Source: an uncultured Oscillospiraceae bacterium (GTDB lineage: Bacteria > Bacillota > Clostridia > Oscillospirales > Oscillospiraceae). From it: a stretch of 14,899 nt of DNA. The stretch spans positions 1 through 14,899 of the forward strand of contig CAKTKF010000007.1 of assembly GCA_934569215.1 (NCBI GenBank), read 5' to 3'. The notes beneath the pieces are model-generated. The model saw only the letters and a list, made by a program, of their open reading frames with translations. It was not told where the DNA came from and did not search any database. This document shows, piece after piece, positions 5,976 to 13,592 of the stretch (position 1 is its first letter; every line of letters starts with the position of its first letter). The position numbers and the translations under genes are program-made.

Positions 5976-6626
5976 ATGGAAGAGAAGAAAGTTTCCAAAT
6001 CGGTTCTAAAACGCTTGCCGGGGTATTTGGCGTACCTGAAAAATATGCCGGAAAACGCCCCTACCCATATTTCCGCCACGGCGCTGGCCAACGCTCTGGG
6101 AATGGGAGAGGTGCAGGTTCGCAAGGATCTCGCTATGGTCTCCGACGGGGGGCGCCCCAAGATCGGCTATCTGCGGGAGACCCTGATCGACGATATCGAG
6201 CAGTTCCTGGGGTATGACAACACCACCGACGCCGTGCTGATCGGCGCGGGCAAGCTGGGGCAGGCTCTGATGGGCTACAGCGGCTTTAACGAGTACGGCC
6301 TGAACATTCTTGCGGCCTTTGACGCAAGCCCCAAGGCGGAAAAGACAGAGGAAGGCAAGCCCATTTACCACATTTCCCAGCTGGCGCATTTCTGCCGCAC
6401 CCATAAGGTACTGATGGGCATTATCACGGTTCCGGCGGAGGCGGCACAGCAGGTGGCCGACCAGCTCATTGCCGGGGGGATCAAGGGCATCTGGAATTTT
6501 GCCCCCACCCATCTGGACGTGCCGTCCAACATCCTGGTGCAGTATGAGAACATGGCGACATCCCTTGCCGTGCTGTCCGTGCATCTGCAGGCGCAGATCA
6601 AGGAAGAAAAAGAAGTCAGAAAATAA
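5976..6626 (+). CDS. rex: Redox-sensing transcriptional repressor Rex
   Basis: Rex is a homodimeric cytoplasmic repressor that senses the NADH/NAD+ ratio and controls fermentation and respiration genes. It has 216 aa, the usual length. The N-terminal winged helix contains SVLKRLPGYLAYL (9-21) and recognition helix GEVQVRKDLA (44-53). The Rossmann domain has GAGKLGQAL (90-98), then ILAAFDASP, and ends in the C-terminal helix that swaps between subunits in the family. GAGG (5967-5970) precedes the ATG by five bases. It has its own promoter (5896-5924) and terminator (6639-6674), so it is monocistronic. In many Firmicutes Rex autoregulates; the repeat-rich leader would be the place for that. Confidence 0.95.
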   Translation: MEEKKVSKSVLKRLPGYLAYLKNMPENAPTHISATALANALGMGEVQVRKDLAMVSDGGRPKIGYLRETLIDDIEQFLGYDNTTDAVLIGAGKLGQALMGYSGFNEYGLNILAAFDASPKAEKTEEGKPIYHISQLAHFCRTHKVLMGIITVPAEAAQQVADQLIAGGIKGIWNFAPTHLDVPSNILVQYENMATSLAVLSVHLQAQIKEEKEVRK

Positions 6627-6638
6627 TCGGATAAGATG

Positions 6639-6674
6639 CGCCCCGCGCTTCCAAAAGCGCGGGGCGTGGTTTTG
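6639..6674 (+). terminator. Rho-independent terminator of rex
   Basis: A 12-bp GC-rich perfect stem, CGCCCCGCGCTT (6639-6650) against AAGCGCGGGGCG (6655-6666), with loop ccaa, is followed by TGGTTTT. Confidence 0.88.
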
Positions 6675-6686
6675 CTTCCGGCGTGG

Positions 6687-6715
6687 TTGACGGCTTCCCG
6701 GAAAAGTGGTAAACT
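6687..6715 (+). promoter_or_regulatory. Promoter of the exported YkuD-like gene
   Basis: TTGACG (6687-6692) and TAAACT (6710-6715) are 17 bp apart with TGg directly before the -10. The pair lies 35 bases upstream of the start codon at 6751. Confidence 0.65.
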
Positions 6716-6750
6716 GACGGAAAGTAGAAAACGAAACTCGAGGTTCCCCT

Positions 6751-7926
6751 ATGAAGAAAATCCTAGTCTGCCTGTTGTTCGCATTTCTGACGGCGGCGCT
6801 GTTGGCGAAAGCGGCGCCGGAGGCGGCTGCCTACGAACCGGGCGACCCTTACAGCCCCGATCTGTCCGAGCTGATCCGCGACGCCGACCACCGAACCTAT
6901 GTGGAAACGCTGACCGACTACTATATGCGCACCAACACCCGGGTGTGGAAGGCGCTGCAGGAGGGGCAGTGCGCCATGTTCCTGTTCGAGGGCTGTTCCG
7001 ACAATCTGAACGACAGAAGGCTGGCAGATCTGTCCTATTACAGGGTCTCGGCGGTGTGCCTGGTGGTACGGCTGGACAAGGCGGGGGAGCCGTATATCGT
7101 CTATTTCAACCAGAATTGCAGCACCATTCCGGATCGTCCGCTGGAATACGGCGCCTGGGAGCTGGAAGATGTGGGGCAGGTCGGCCCCGCCACGGTTCGG
7201 GACGGCACCTATGAACTGTACTCCGTGAAGCACATGGGCGCATACGAGGCGCTGCACCTCCGGGACAGCGAGAGAGATGAGAAAATTTCCGCGGTCTACA
7301 TGACCCCGGAGGGGTTCGTCACCACGGAAGCCGACTGCATCAACATCCACACCCGCACCGGCAATCACGTAGCCGGCCGGGGGATGTGGTCGGCGGGGTG
7401 TATGCTGGTGGGGGACGGGGATTTCGGCCAGTTTTCGGAGCTGATGGATTCCACCTACTATACGCTCTACGACGAGTTCGAGGTGGGACAGAAGGTGGGC
7501 GTGGTGGTCGTCAACCGTCAGCGGATGAAAAACAAGCTCTTTGCGCTGTATCAGAATTGGGATGCGGTGAACAAAATCCTGGAAAATTCCCAGAAAACTC
7601 TGCCGGAAAATTATCTCGCGCTCTGCACGGAGCAGCCGCTCACCCCTCAGGGAGAGACACTGCGGACAGTGCAGGAGACGAAGCTGATGACGCTGCCCTG
7701 CGGCAATGAGACGGACGCCAGGTCGGTGGCGGTGCAGACGCTGCCCAGGGGGACGCAGCTGGAGATCACCTCGGTGATTCGCAACACCCGGGGAAGCGAC
7801 TGGTACGCGGTAAACTTTGGCCTGGAGACCCGCTATGTCTACAGCGGCGACACGGAGCCGTCCACATGGTTCAGCAAGTTTGTAGATTTCTGGGCGAATA
7901 AGTGGCGAAAAGATACGGAAAGTTGA
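6751..7926 (+). CDS. Exported protein with a YkuD-like Cys active-site motif and an SH3-like C-terminus
   Basis: I do not recognise a named family. The 391-aa product begins with a clear signal peptide (MKKILVCLLFAFLTAALLA, then APEAAAYEP), so it is exported. The middle contains INIHTRTG (His200) and, 14 residues later, SAGCMLVG (Ser214, Gly216, Cys217). This His...S-x-G-C arrangement is the active-site signature of the L,D-transpeptidase (YkuD) fold, here in a divergent form with no canonical HGT/HGS. Residues about 305-375 (LRTVQETKLMTLPCG, then LPRGTQLEI, then SDWYAVNF and ETRYVYSG) look like a bacterial SH3 domain, often wall-binding. CGAGG precedes the ATG. It has its own promoter and terminator. 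A cell-wall or spore-wall enzyme is plausible but inferred; a non-catalytic relative is possible. Confidence 0.65.
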   Translation: MKKILVCLLFAFLTAALLAKAAPEAAAYEPGDPYSPDLSELIRDADHRTYVETLTDYYMRTNTRVWKALQEGQCAMFLFEGCSDNLNDRRLADLSYYRVSAVCLVVRLDKAGEPYIVYFNQNCSTIPDRPLEYGAWELEDVGQVGPATVRDGTYELYSVKHMGAYEALHLRDSERDEKISAVYMTPEGFVTTEADCINIHTRTGNHVAGRGMWSAGCMLVGDGDFGQFSELMDSTYYTLYDEFEVGQKVGVVVVNRQRMKNKLFALYQNWDAVNKILENSQKTLPENYLALCTEQPLTPQGETLRTVQETKLMTLPCGNETDARSVAVQTLPRGTQLEITSVIRNTRGSDWYAVNFGLETRYVYSGDTEPSTWFSKFVDFWANKWRKDTES

Positions 7927-7954
7927 AACGGCGCGGCCTAAAGGCCGCGCCGTT
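7927..7954. terminator. Bidirectional terminator between convergent genes
   Basis: A 12-bp perfect stem, AACGGCGCGGCC (7927-7938) against GGCCGCGCCGTT (7943-7954), has loop taaa. It starts right after the stop at 7926 and ends six bases before the stop of the minus-strand GNAT gene, so it can serve both. T runs on either side are short. Confidence 0.75.
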
Positions 7955-7960
7955 TGTGCG

Positions 7961-8440
7961 TTACAGTTCGTGATAGTAAAGACAGATGTTTTGGTATGTG
8001 CTGTCCTTCATCCGGAAGCCGCCGGGAATGGTTCCGACCTGGGTGAAGCCCAGATGCTCATACAGATGCCGGGCGTGGACATTGTTTTCCACAACGGCGT
8101 TGAACTGCAAAAGCCGGAAATGAAGCTTCGCGGCCTGTGCAAGGCAGTCGGACACCAGCTTTTCGCCGATATGCTCCCCCCGACACCCGGAATCCACGGC
8201 GTAGCTGGCGTTTGCGATATGGCCGCACCGGCCAATGTTGTTGGGATGGAGAATGTAAAGTCCTACGACCCTGCCGTCCGCGACGGCAACGCCGCAGTAG
8301 CTTTGAGCTGCAAAGAAGACACGCCCGCTTTCCCCGTCCAGGAATTCCTCCTGGGGAAACGCGACGCCTTCTTCTACGACCTCGTTCCAGATGCGCACCA
8401 TGGCGGGAACGTCGTTTTCACAGTATTTTCGGACTTCCAT
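7961..8440 (-). CDS. GNAT-family N-acetyltransferase
   Basis: This 159-aa single-domain acetyltransferase should transfer an acetyl group from acetyl-CoA to an amine. The start at 8440 (MEVRKYCENDVPAMVRIWNE) is chosen because GGAGG lies six bases upstream (8447-8451); an in-frame ATG at 8491 has no such site and would cover the -10. The beta-strand IANASYAVDSGCRGEHIGEKL holds the acetyl-CoA loop R-G-x-x-I-G (87-92). NAVVENNVHARHLYEHLGF is the typical motif B, followed by VGTIPGGFRMKD. The pattern is that of amino-acid or antibiotic-type acyltransferases of the phosphinothricin acetyltransferase relatives, but the substrate cannot be told. Its neighbour upstream on the same strand is the Ogt gene, about 100 bases away. 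Confidence 0.88.
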   Translation of the reverse strand: MEVRKYCENDVPAMVRIWNEVVEEGVAFPQEEFLDGESGRVFFAAQSYCGVAVADGRVVGLYILHPNNIGRCGHIANASYAVDSGCRGEHIGEKLVSDCLAQAAKLHFRLLQFNAVVENNVHARHLYEHLGFTQVGTIPGGFRMKDSTYQNICLYYHEL

Positions 8441-8475
8441 AGGATACCTCCGTATGCAGAAATTCTTTGCCACGG

Positions 8476-8504
8476 ATTGTATCACAAACACGGGAAAAAT
8501 ACAA
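8476..8504 (-). promoter_or_regulatory. Candidate promoter of the GNAT gene
   Basis: Read on the minus strand, TACAAT (8476-8481) carries a preceding TGa (extended -10), with a weak TTGTAT 17 bp upstream (8499-8504). It lies 36 bases before the chosen start at 8440. Confidence 0.45.
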
Positions 8505-8539
8505 TCGTCTTTGTCAGAAAAACGCGTTTGTCGAACCCG

Positions 8540-9073
8540 TTAAAGCGCGGTGCCTTTCTTTGGCACGAAAAACCGGCGCATGTCGGCGCGTTCCAGCTCC
8601 AGCAGCTTTTCTTTTTTACCGATTCCCCCTGCATACCCGGTCAGGCTGCCGTCGGTGCCGACTACCCGGTGGCAGGGAATGATGATGGAAATTTCGTTAT
8701 GTCCCACCGCGCCGCCCACCGCCTGGGCAGACATCCGGTCAAGTCCCTGCTTTTCGGCAAGCTGCCGGGCGATTTCGCCGTAGGTCGCGGTCTGACCGTA
8801 AGGGATCTGCAAAAGAATTTCCCACACGGACCGCCGGAACGCAGAGCCGACGGGATGCAGCGGCGGCGTGAAATCCGGCTCTTTGCCGGTGAAGTAGATA
8901 TCCAGCCAGCGCTTGGCCTCCGCGAGAATGGGGATTTCCTGCTCAATACGCGCATCAGGCAAATCCCGTGCAAAGTATTTCTGCCCGTCAAACCACAGCC
9001 CGGTCAACCCGATCTCGTCCGCGGCCAGCAGAATGCCGCCCAGGGGGGAATCGTAATGCTGGGTATATGTCAT
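8540..9073 (-). CDS. ogt: Methylated-DNA--[protein]-cysteine S-methyltransferase (Ogt/MGMT type)
   Basis: This suicide repair protein moves alkyl groups from O6-alkylguanine in DNA to its own cysteine. It has 177 aa. An N-terminal domain (YDSPLGGILLAADEIGLTGL) precedes the active domain with RRSVWEILLQIPYGQTATYG (80-99), the Asn hinge region VGHNEI, and the active site IIPCHRVVG with Cys134. GSLTGYAGG follows. The start at 9073 is preferred to ATG at 9088: GAAGG lies eight bases upstream of 9073, while AGGAA abuts 9088 with no room. The usual Pro after the hinge Asn is Glu here. An extended -10 sits at 9121-9129. It is divergent from the XRE pair. Confidence 0.95.
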   Translation of the reverse strand: MTYTQHYDSPLGGILLAADEIGLTGLWFDGQKYFARDLPDARIEQEIPILAEAKRWLDIYFTGKEPDFTPPLHPVGSAFRRSVWEILLQIPYGQTATYGEIARQLAEKQGLDRMSAQAVGGAVGHNEISIIIPCHRVVGTDGSLTGYAGGIGKKEKLLELERADMRRFFVPKKGTAL

Positions 9074-9120
9074 GATTGGTACCTTCATTTCCTGTTTTGT
9101 GACATTACGCCTGTGTGAGA

Positions 9121-9129
9121 ATTATACCA
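9121..9129 (-). promoter_or_regulatory. Extended -10 of the ogt promoter
   Basis: On the minus strand this reads TGGTATAAT, a perfect extended -10, about 48 bases before the chosen ogt start. No good -35 is seen at 17 bp, which is common for extended -10 promoters. Confidence 0.55.
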
Positions 9130-9150
9130 TAATTTGGCGCAATATGCTAT

Positions 9151-9191
9151 ATGCTGCCATCCAAAACCTATATTTTGATGGATAGCAGCAT
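9151..9191. repeat. Large dyad between the divergent ogt and XRE genes
   Basis: ATGCTGCCATCC (9151-9162) and GGATAGCAGCAT (9180-9191) pair over 12 positions with one mismatch. A further inner CAAAA/TTTTG pairing is possible in the loop. ATATGCT also repeats directly just upstream. No T run follows, so it looks more like an operator or structured element than a terminator. The facing XRE regulators are natural candidates to bind it. Confidence 0.5.
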
Positions 9192-9284
9192 CTATAAACC
9201 GTTATCACAACATAAATGAGGTCTGTGAGCAAATATATTTATGATATGTATAGGCTACAATATAGCAAAAGGCGGTGAACGGCT

Positions 9285-9593
9285 ATGACTGAGAAGGATT
9301 TCTCCTTGCGCTTGGCGAAGCTCCGGGAGGAAAAGGGCGTTTCTGCCCGGGATATGAGCTTGTCCATGGGGCAGAATCCTGGGTATATCAACAACATCGA
9401 AAGCGGAAAATCCATGCCGTCACTTTCCGGCATTTTCTACATCTGCGAGTATCTCGGGATAACCCCGAAGGACTTTTTCGATACGGATACTGCCAGCCCT
9501 TCCAAGGCCAACGAACTCTATGCCATTGCCAAAGGGCTGAGTAACGAGCAACTGGACAATTTGATTGCACTGGCTAAGGGCTTGCGGAAATAG
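9285..9593 (+). CDS. XRE-family HTH transcriptional regulator 1
   Basis: This 102-aa DNA-binding protein is essentially one Cro/C1-type helix-turn-helix plus a short tail. The HTH spans about residues 6-66: LRLAKLREEKGVSARDMSLS, then NPGYINNIESGKSMPSLSGI, then ICEYLGITPKDFFD. The tail (ANELYAIAKGLSNEQLDNLI) is amphipathic and resembles dimerising ends of small SinR-like regulators. AAAGGCGGTGA precedes the ATG at good spacing. The second XRE gene starts 21 bases after the stop, so the two are probably co-transcribed. The target is unknown; the dyad at 9151-9191 is a candidate site. Confidence 0.9.
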   Translation: MTEKDFSLRLAKLREEKGVSARDMSLSMGQNPGYINNIESGKSMPSLSGIFYICEYLGITPKDFFDTDTASPSKANELYAIAKGLSNEQLDNLIALAKGLRK

Positions 9594-9614
9594 CCATACG
9601 CGGAGGCGATGGAA

Positions 9615-9920
9615 ATGAGTGAGATTGCAAAAATCATTGGCCAGCGCATTCGGAACTACCGGACACAAAAGGGACTCAGCCAGGAAAAGCTTGCAGAGCT
9701 TGCCGGTTGCCATCCTACGTATATAGGTCAGCTGGAAAGCGTGGAGAAAATCGCGTCTGCCATGGACGTTTCCCTTTCGCAGTTATTTGACAAGCTGGGC
9801 AAAAGCGGAGACGACAGCATTGCGTCCAAATGCTATGATCTGGTCGCGTCAAAGAGCGAAGCGGAACAGGCGCAGCTTTATAAGATGCTGTTGGAGATGG
9901 ATAAATATAAGAATCAATAA
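9615..9920 (+). CDS. XRE-family HTH regulator 2 with an apparent nine-residue HTH deletion
   Basis: The 101-aa relative of the preceding regulator begins MSEIAKIIGQRIRNYRTQKG, then LSQEKLAELAGCHPTYIGQL, then ESVEKIASAMDVSLSQLF. ATG at 9615 is preferred to the in-frame ATG at 9609 because GGAGG (9602-9606) lies eight bases from the former and only two from the latter. Between the recognition helix (TYIGQLE) and the next helix (SVEKIA) the family normally has a loop such as RGEKNAT plus the helix start. Aligned to regulator 1, nine residues are missing at about residues 41-42 (9732-9740), with the frame kept. The loss may alter or abolish folding. The C-terminal tail (SEAEQAQLYKMLLEMDKYKN) is intact. 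It may be a decaying or modified partner. Confidence 0.85.
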   Translation: MSEIAKIIGQRIRNYRTQKGLSQEKLAELAGCHPTYIGQLESVEKIASAMDVSLSQLFDKLGKSGDDSIASKCYDLVASKSEAEQAQLYKMLLEMDKYKNQ

Positions 9921-9932
9921 AAGAATTAACTG

Positions 9933-9965
9933 CCCCCATTTGTCAGGAAATCCAACAAATGGGGG
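9933..9965. terminator. Bidirectional terminator between XRE pair and MATE gene
   Basis: A perfect 11-bp stem, CCCCCATTTGT (9933-9943) against ACAAATGGGGG (9955-9965), has an 11-base loop. It lies 13 bases past the XRE stop and 20 bases past the MATE stop on the other strand. On the minus strand it is followed by a T-rich tract. Confidence 0.75.
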
Positions 9966-9984
9966 TAGTTCAAGTTGTGCGGGA

Positions 9985-11355
9985 CTATTTTCCATTCAGC
10001 AAACGGAAGGTCTCCCATCGGTTGCTGTAAAAATAGACAATGCCTATGACGGTGGGAGCCAGTCGCGCCAGCGCGTTTCCGTAGAAAAAACCAACAACGC
10101 CCAAATTCATTCCGTAGGCCAGTGCATAGCTGATTCCTAACCTGAGGACAATGCCGTCCAGAAGACCGCTGACCAGATTCAGCTTGGCGTTGCCGACACC
10201 TGTGATAATGGCGTGATAGCTGCCCTGAATGGGACCAAGAATGAAAATGATCAGGCATATGTGCATATAGGTTACACCCATTTCAATGACGGCGGCGTCG
10301 TCGGTAAACAGGGAAAAGGCGTGATGAGGCAGGAAAATGGCAATGGCGCAGGCAAATAAAGACACAACGGAGGAGCAGGCAAGGGTGGTGTATACCACTT
10401 TCCGTGCGCGGTCGATTTTTTGGGCGCCGATATTCTGGCCGATGATCGCACCGGAGCCATTTGTAATGCTGGAAATAAAAACGGTGATCAGCTTTTGAAT
10501 TTTACCGCCGATGCTATTGGTCGCAGAGGCAGTCAGTCCATAGGTGTTGATGCTGGAGGTACAGATGAGCTGGGTAAAATGGATAAAAACTGCCTGAACA
10601 GACATGGGAATTCCCAGCTTTAAGAGAATTTCTAAATGCACGGGATGGAATTTCCAGCTCCGAAGGCCGAAAGAGATATTGAGATGTACACGATTACGAT
10701 ACAGAAAGAGAAAGGCGGCAACAAACGATGCAAGTTGAGCTGCAACGGTTGCAATTGCGGTTCCGGCTGCGTCCAGATGGAGAACGGCGACAAACAAAAG
10801 ATCCAGGAAAATATTGGAAACAGAGGCGATGAGGATAAACAGCAGCGGCCGCTTGACTTCGCCCAGACCCCGGAGAATGCCGCATATGACATTGTAGCCG
10901 AACGCGAAGGGCAGACCGGCGCTCACGATGATCATGTAATCCCGCGCCTGGGAAAAGGCTTCCTCGGGGCAGTTGAGCCAGGTGAGAACGGCGTCACATC
11001 CGAAAATACACGCAGCCGTAAGCACGAGAGCCAGAATCACGGAAAACAGAATGGCCGTTATGATGGCCTCGCTGATGGATTGAAAGTCTTTGGCGCCCGT
11101 AAGCTGGGAGATATAAATTTGTGCCGCCGAACCGAAGGACAGGCCGATGAATGTGATCAAAGTGGCTGCCTCTCCGCCGTTGGAAACGCCTACGGTGCCG
11201 GTTGTTCCCGCGAATTTGCCGATGACGACAACATCTACCGCGTTGTATAGCTGCTGGATAATGTTTGCCAGAAGCAGGGGCGCGACATAGATCAGAAGCA
11301 CCCTTAAAATGCTGCCCTTGGTCAAATCGGTTCCAAGCTGTTTTGTTTTTGCCAT
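9985..11355 (-). CDS. MATE-family multidrug/metabolite efflux transporter
   Basis: This inner-membrane antiporter of the MATE family (MatE domain) exports cationic drugs or metabolites with Na+ or H+. It has 456 aa with about 12 hydrophobic segments in two repeats. The first begins LGTDLTKGSILRVLLIYVAP, then LLANIIQQLYNAVDVVVIG; YNVICGILRGLGEVKRPLLF is the conserved loop. The second half has NSIGGKIQKLITVFISSIT, then GSGAIIGQNIGAQK. The start at 11355 (MAKTKQLG) is preferred over ATG at 11424 because AAGGGGG lies six bases upstream and the earlier codons would cover the leader hairpin. It lies 117 bases downstream of the SDR gene on the same strand, with a hairpin between. The family is certain; the substrate is unknown, perhaps the product of the linked enzymes. 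Confidence 0.93.
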   Translation of the reverse strand: MAKTKQLGTDLTKGSILRVLLIYVAPLLLANIIQQLYNAVDVVVIGKFAGTTGTVGVSNGGEAATLITFIGLSFGSAAQIYISQLTGAKDFQSISEAIITAILFSVILALVLTAACIFGCDAVLTWLNCPEEAFSQARDYMIIVSAGLPFAFGYNVICGILRGLGEVKRPLLFILIASVSNIFLDLLFVAVLHLDAAGTAIATVAAQLASFVAAFLFLYRNRVHLNISFGLRSWKFHPVHLEILLKLGIPMSVQAVFIHFTQLICTSSINTYGLTASATNSIGGKIQKLITVFISSITNGSGAIIGQNIGAQKIDRARKVVYTTLACSSVVSLFACAIAIFLPHHAFSLFTDDAAVIEMGVTYMHICLIIFILGPIQGSYHAIITGVGNAKLNLVSGLLDGIVLRLGISYALAYGMNLGVVGFFYGNALARLAPTVIGIVYFYSNRWETFRLLNGK

Positions 11356-11374
11356 AATAACCCCCTTACAAGAG

Positions 11375-11400
11375 CAGGCGAGCCGTGTGCGGCTCGCCTG
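11375..11400 (-). promoter_or_regulatory. Strong hairpin in the MATE leader (attenuator or terminator)
   Basis: CAGGCGAGCCG (11375-11385) and CGGCTCGCCTG (11390-11400) form a perfect 11-bp stem with a 4-base loop, 20 bases upstream of the MATE start. On the minus strand the bases after the stem (CTCTTGTAAG) are only modestly T-rich, so it may be a leaky terminator after the SDR gene or a structure controlling MATE expression. Confidence 0.6.
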
Positions 11401-11415
11401 ATACTGTTTTCTGAT

Positions 11416-11432
11416 TAAAATCAAAGATTTTA
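11416..11432. repeat. 7-bp AT-rich palindrome between SDR and MATE genes
   Basis: TAAAATC (11416-11422) and GATTTTA (11426-11432) flank three bases. It lies upstream of the leader hairpin and could be an operator for MATE-specific expression. No convincing promoter was found beside it. Confidence 0.35.
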
Positions 11433-11472
11433 GTTGGAGCTCAGTATGAATTTCATTCTGTTGCCGATGTTA

Positions 11473-12357
11473 TCAGCGCGTCATTTTGGGACGTCCCCAG
11501 CCGCCGGAAGCGCTTTCCTGTCCGGCAAATCCTTCCGGCATACCGGGGAGGATCAATCCGCCGTCAATGCGCAGGGTGACGCCCGTGATATAGGACGCCT
11601 TATCGGAGGAAAGAAAAACGACGGCATTGGCGATGTCTTCGGGAGTTCCGGCTCTGCCCAGGGGAATCGAATCGCCCAAATCGTCCCAGAAGTCTCTGCC
11701 GATGGGCTTGGATTTGTCCGCAAATTCCTCCCGCCAGAAGTAGTCGCTGCTGGAGCCTTCTTCCAGGGCGTACAGTTCATCCTTCGTGTGCACCCGCGTA
11801 GCGCCGGGGGCAACGTTGTTGATGCGGATCCCGTAGCCGGATACGTCCAGGGCAAAGGCCTTGATTGCATGATTCAGTCCGGCTTTCAGCCCGCAGTAAA
11901 CCCCGCAGCTGGGATAGGCACGTTCGCCCCGGGAAGAAGTGATGTTGATAATGCAGCCTTTGGTTTTGTGATCGATCATGTATTGGGTAGCGTCCCGCAT
12001 CATCAGGACGAAGGAACGAAAATCCAGGTTCAGCAGATGATCCAGGGTTTCTTCCGTAAGCTCATAAATGCTTTCACACATGGTCAGCCCCGCGTTGTTT
12101 ACCAGCAGGTCAAGCCCACCCAGGGCTTCGGTTGCCTGACGGAAGAAGACTGTGCTGTTTCCGGGAATATCCAGGGATGCCTGAAAACAGTAGGCTTTTT
12201 GACCGTACATGGTTTCGATGGATTTTACGACTGCTTCGGCTTCCTCTTTTTTGTGGGCGTAGGATATGGCGACGTCATAGCCTTCCTTTGCCAAAGCAAA
12301 TGCGATTCCCTTGCCGATGCCGCTGCTTGCTCCGGTCACAATGGCTTTCTTACTCAT
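11473..12357 (-). CDS. SDR-family NAD(P)-dependent oxidoreductase
   Basis: This classical short-chain dehydrogenase/reductase has 294 aa, somewhat long for the class. It shows the dinucleotide motif TGASSGIG (8-15), NNAG (87-90) and a catalytic Ser141 (NITSS), Tyr154 and Lys158 in [15 protein letters not shown] follows, then a substrate-lid stretch ([20 protein letters not shown]) and the usual [20 protein letters not shown] with [11 protein letters not shown] Ser-rich, Gly-rich tail of about 20 residues ends it. The closest style is glucose-dehydrogenase or FabG-like SDRs, but the substrate is unknown. GAGGTGA precedes the ATG. The start overlaps the stop of the epimerase gene by four bases, so the two are translationally coupled and probably act on the same pathway, for example oxidising or reducing a sugar handled by the epimerase. 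Confidence 0.93.
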   Translation of the reverse strand: MSKKAIVTGASSGIGKGIAFALAKEGYDVAISYAHKKEEAEAVVKSIETMYGQKAYCFQASLDIPGNSTVFFRQATEALGGLDLLVNNAGLTMCESIYELTEETLDHLLNLDFRSFVLMMRDATQYMIDHKTKGCIINITSSRGERAYPSCGVYCGLKAGLNHAIKAFALDVSGYGIRINNVAPGATRVHTKDELYALEEGSSSDYFWREEFADKSKPIGRDFWDDLGDSIPLGRAGTPEDIANAVVFLSSDKASYITGVTLRIDGGLILPGMPEGFAGQESASGGWGRPKMTR

Positions 12358-13547
12358 GATTCAATCACCTCATTTGGAGTGTGTGCCTGCATGCCCCGGA
12401 GAATGGGAACGACCAGAGCGGTCAGGCGGGTGTTGTGGTAAGGACATTTCAGAGGGTCGGAAGGGTCGGCAGCGGGGATAGGGGTGCCATCCGCCCTGAC
12501 CCGCCAATTCCACTCGCGGTCGGTCGCAATGTAAGACTGTATGAACTTCCAAATGTTCCACGCTGCCTCGGCATATTGCTCGTTGCCGGTCAGGCGGTAA
12601 GCATACATCATGGCAATGACGGACTCCGATTCCTCCCACCACATTTTTTCGGTGTTCATGGAGCCGTCCGTGTTGCGCCGGTCATATACGCCGCCGTGGG
12701 TTCGGTCAATGCCATCCTCCAGAATGTGCTGTGCCAGACGTATGGAGGCAGGATAAACCTTGGAAGCGAAGCTGCTGTCTTCCAAAGCCGCAGCTGCTTC
12801 CGCAATCATCCAGCAGCATTCCGCATCGTCGCCGAATCTGTCGGAAAGATCATCGGTTTCCGACATGTCACAATGCAGCTGCTGGTAGAGTGCGCCGTTT
12901 GGCCTGAGGTAATGGTCAATCAGCAGCCGAATAATGTACTTTAGCCGTTCACCCAGCGCGGCGGAGCGGGTGAGCTTGTAGAGCGTGGTGTAAGATTCCA
13001 CAAGGTGCATGTGGACATCTATGGAGACAGTACCGCCCAGGTTGTTCCATTGGCGGTCAAAAGCAGGGAGATAGCAGCGATATCCTTCTGAATAGGCGCG
13101 GGAATCAATATAACCGCTGATTTCCGTCGCCAGGCTTGCGGCTTCCACATTGCCGCTTGCTAGGGCGTACTCGGCCAGACCATATACAGCATAGCTTTGC
13201 GTGTAAGTGATCTTGCGAGTGTCCAAAGGCGTTCCGTCTGCGTTCAATTTCTCAAAAACACCGCCAGATGCCTTATCAACGTAGTGATCCCGGAAATCCC
13301 GGAAGGCGATATCCGCCAGTTCCAGATAACGCGGATTTCCCATGAGACGGTAAGCGATGGAATACGCCCATAGGATTCTGGAAATCAGAACGGTAGAGCG
13401 GACACCGCTGGCGAGGGGAAGGTTGTCGCATCCCAGCGTCAGGAAAATGCCTTTGCCGGAATCCAGGGAAACGGTTTCCCAATACTTTAGATTGCTGACG
13501 GTGTCACCCAGAAGCTCTTTTTCAAAAACGGTTTTGTCGAAGGACAT
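12354..13547 (-). CDS. AGE-family epimerase, cellobiose 2-epimerase-like, with His-to-Asp change at an active-site position
   Basis: This (alpha/alpha)6-barrel protein of the N-acylglucosamine 2-epimerase superfamily has 397 aa and is co-linear with cellobiose 2-epimerases. Matches include [44 protein letters not shown] (His181), MWWEESESV and KCPYHNTRL (His371, the general base in the family). The family segment G-H-D-I-E, whose His is the second catalytic residue (His243 in the Ruminococcus albus enzyme), reads G-D-D-A-E here, with Asp240 at 12828-12830. The enzyme may therefore isomerise rather than epimerise, act on another substrate or be impaired. The ATG has only AGGTG as ribosome site. 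It lies 45 bases after the GntR gene and overlaps the SDR gene by four bases. Family confident, substrate unknown. Confidence 0.85.
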   Translation of the reverse strand: MSFDKTVFEKELLGDTVSNLKYWETVSLDSGKGIFLTLGCDNLPLASGVRSTVLISRILWAYSIAYRLMGNPRYLELADIAFRDFRDHYVDKASGGVFEKLNADGTPLDTRKITYTQSYAVYGLAEYALASGNVEAASLATEISGYIDSRAYSEGYRCYLPAFDRQWNNLGGTVSIDVHMHLVESYTTLYKLTRSAALGERLKYIIRLLIDHYLRPNGALYQQLHCDMSETDDLSDRFGDDAECCWMIAEAAAALEDSSFASKVYPASIRLAQHILEDGIDRTHGGVYDRRNTDGSMNTEKMWWEESESVIAMMYAYRLTGNEQYAEAAWNIWKFIQSYIATDREWNWRVRADGTPIPAADPSDPLKCPYHNTRLTALVVPILRGMQAHTPNEVIES

Positions 13548-13592
13548 GATGCTGCACCTGCTTTGTTATAGTTTCATCCGATTGGTTATCGG

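Noticed and set aside
7970..9118. 382-codon plus-strand open frame
   Set aside because: It runs antisense through the GNAT and Ogt genes, both with clear catalytic motifs, and resembles no protein family.
9285..9920. Toxin-antitoxin pair
   Set aside because: Both genes are XRE regulators of similar build; neither shows toxin features.
11434..12441. 335-codon plus-strand open frame
   Set aside because: It is antisense to the SDR gene, whose SDR motifs and coupling to the epimerase gene are unambiguous.
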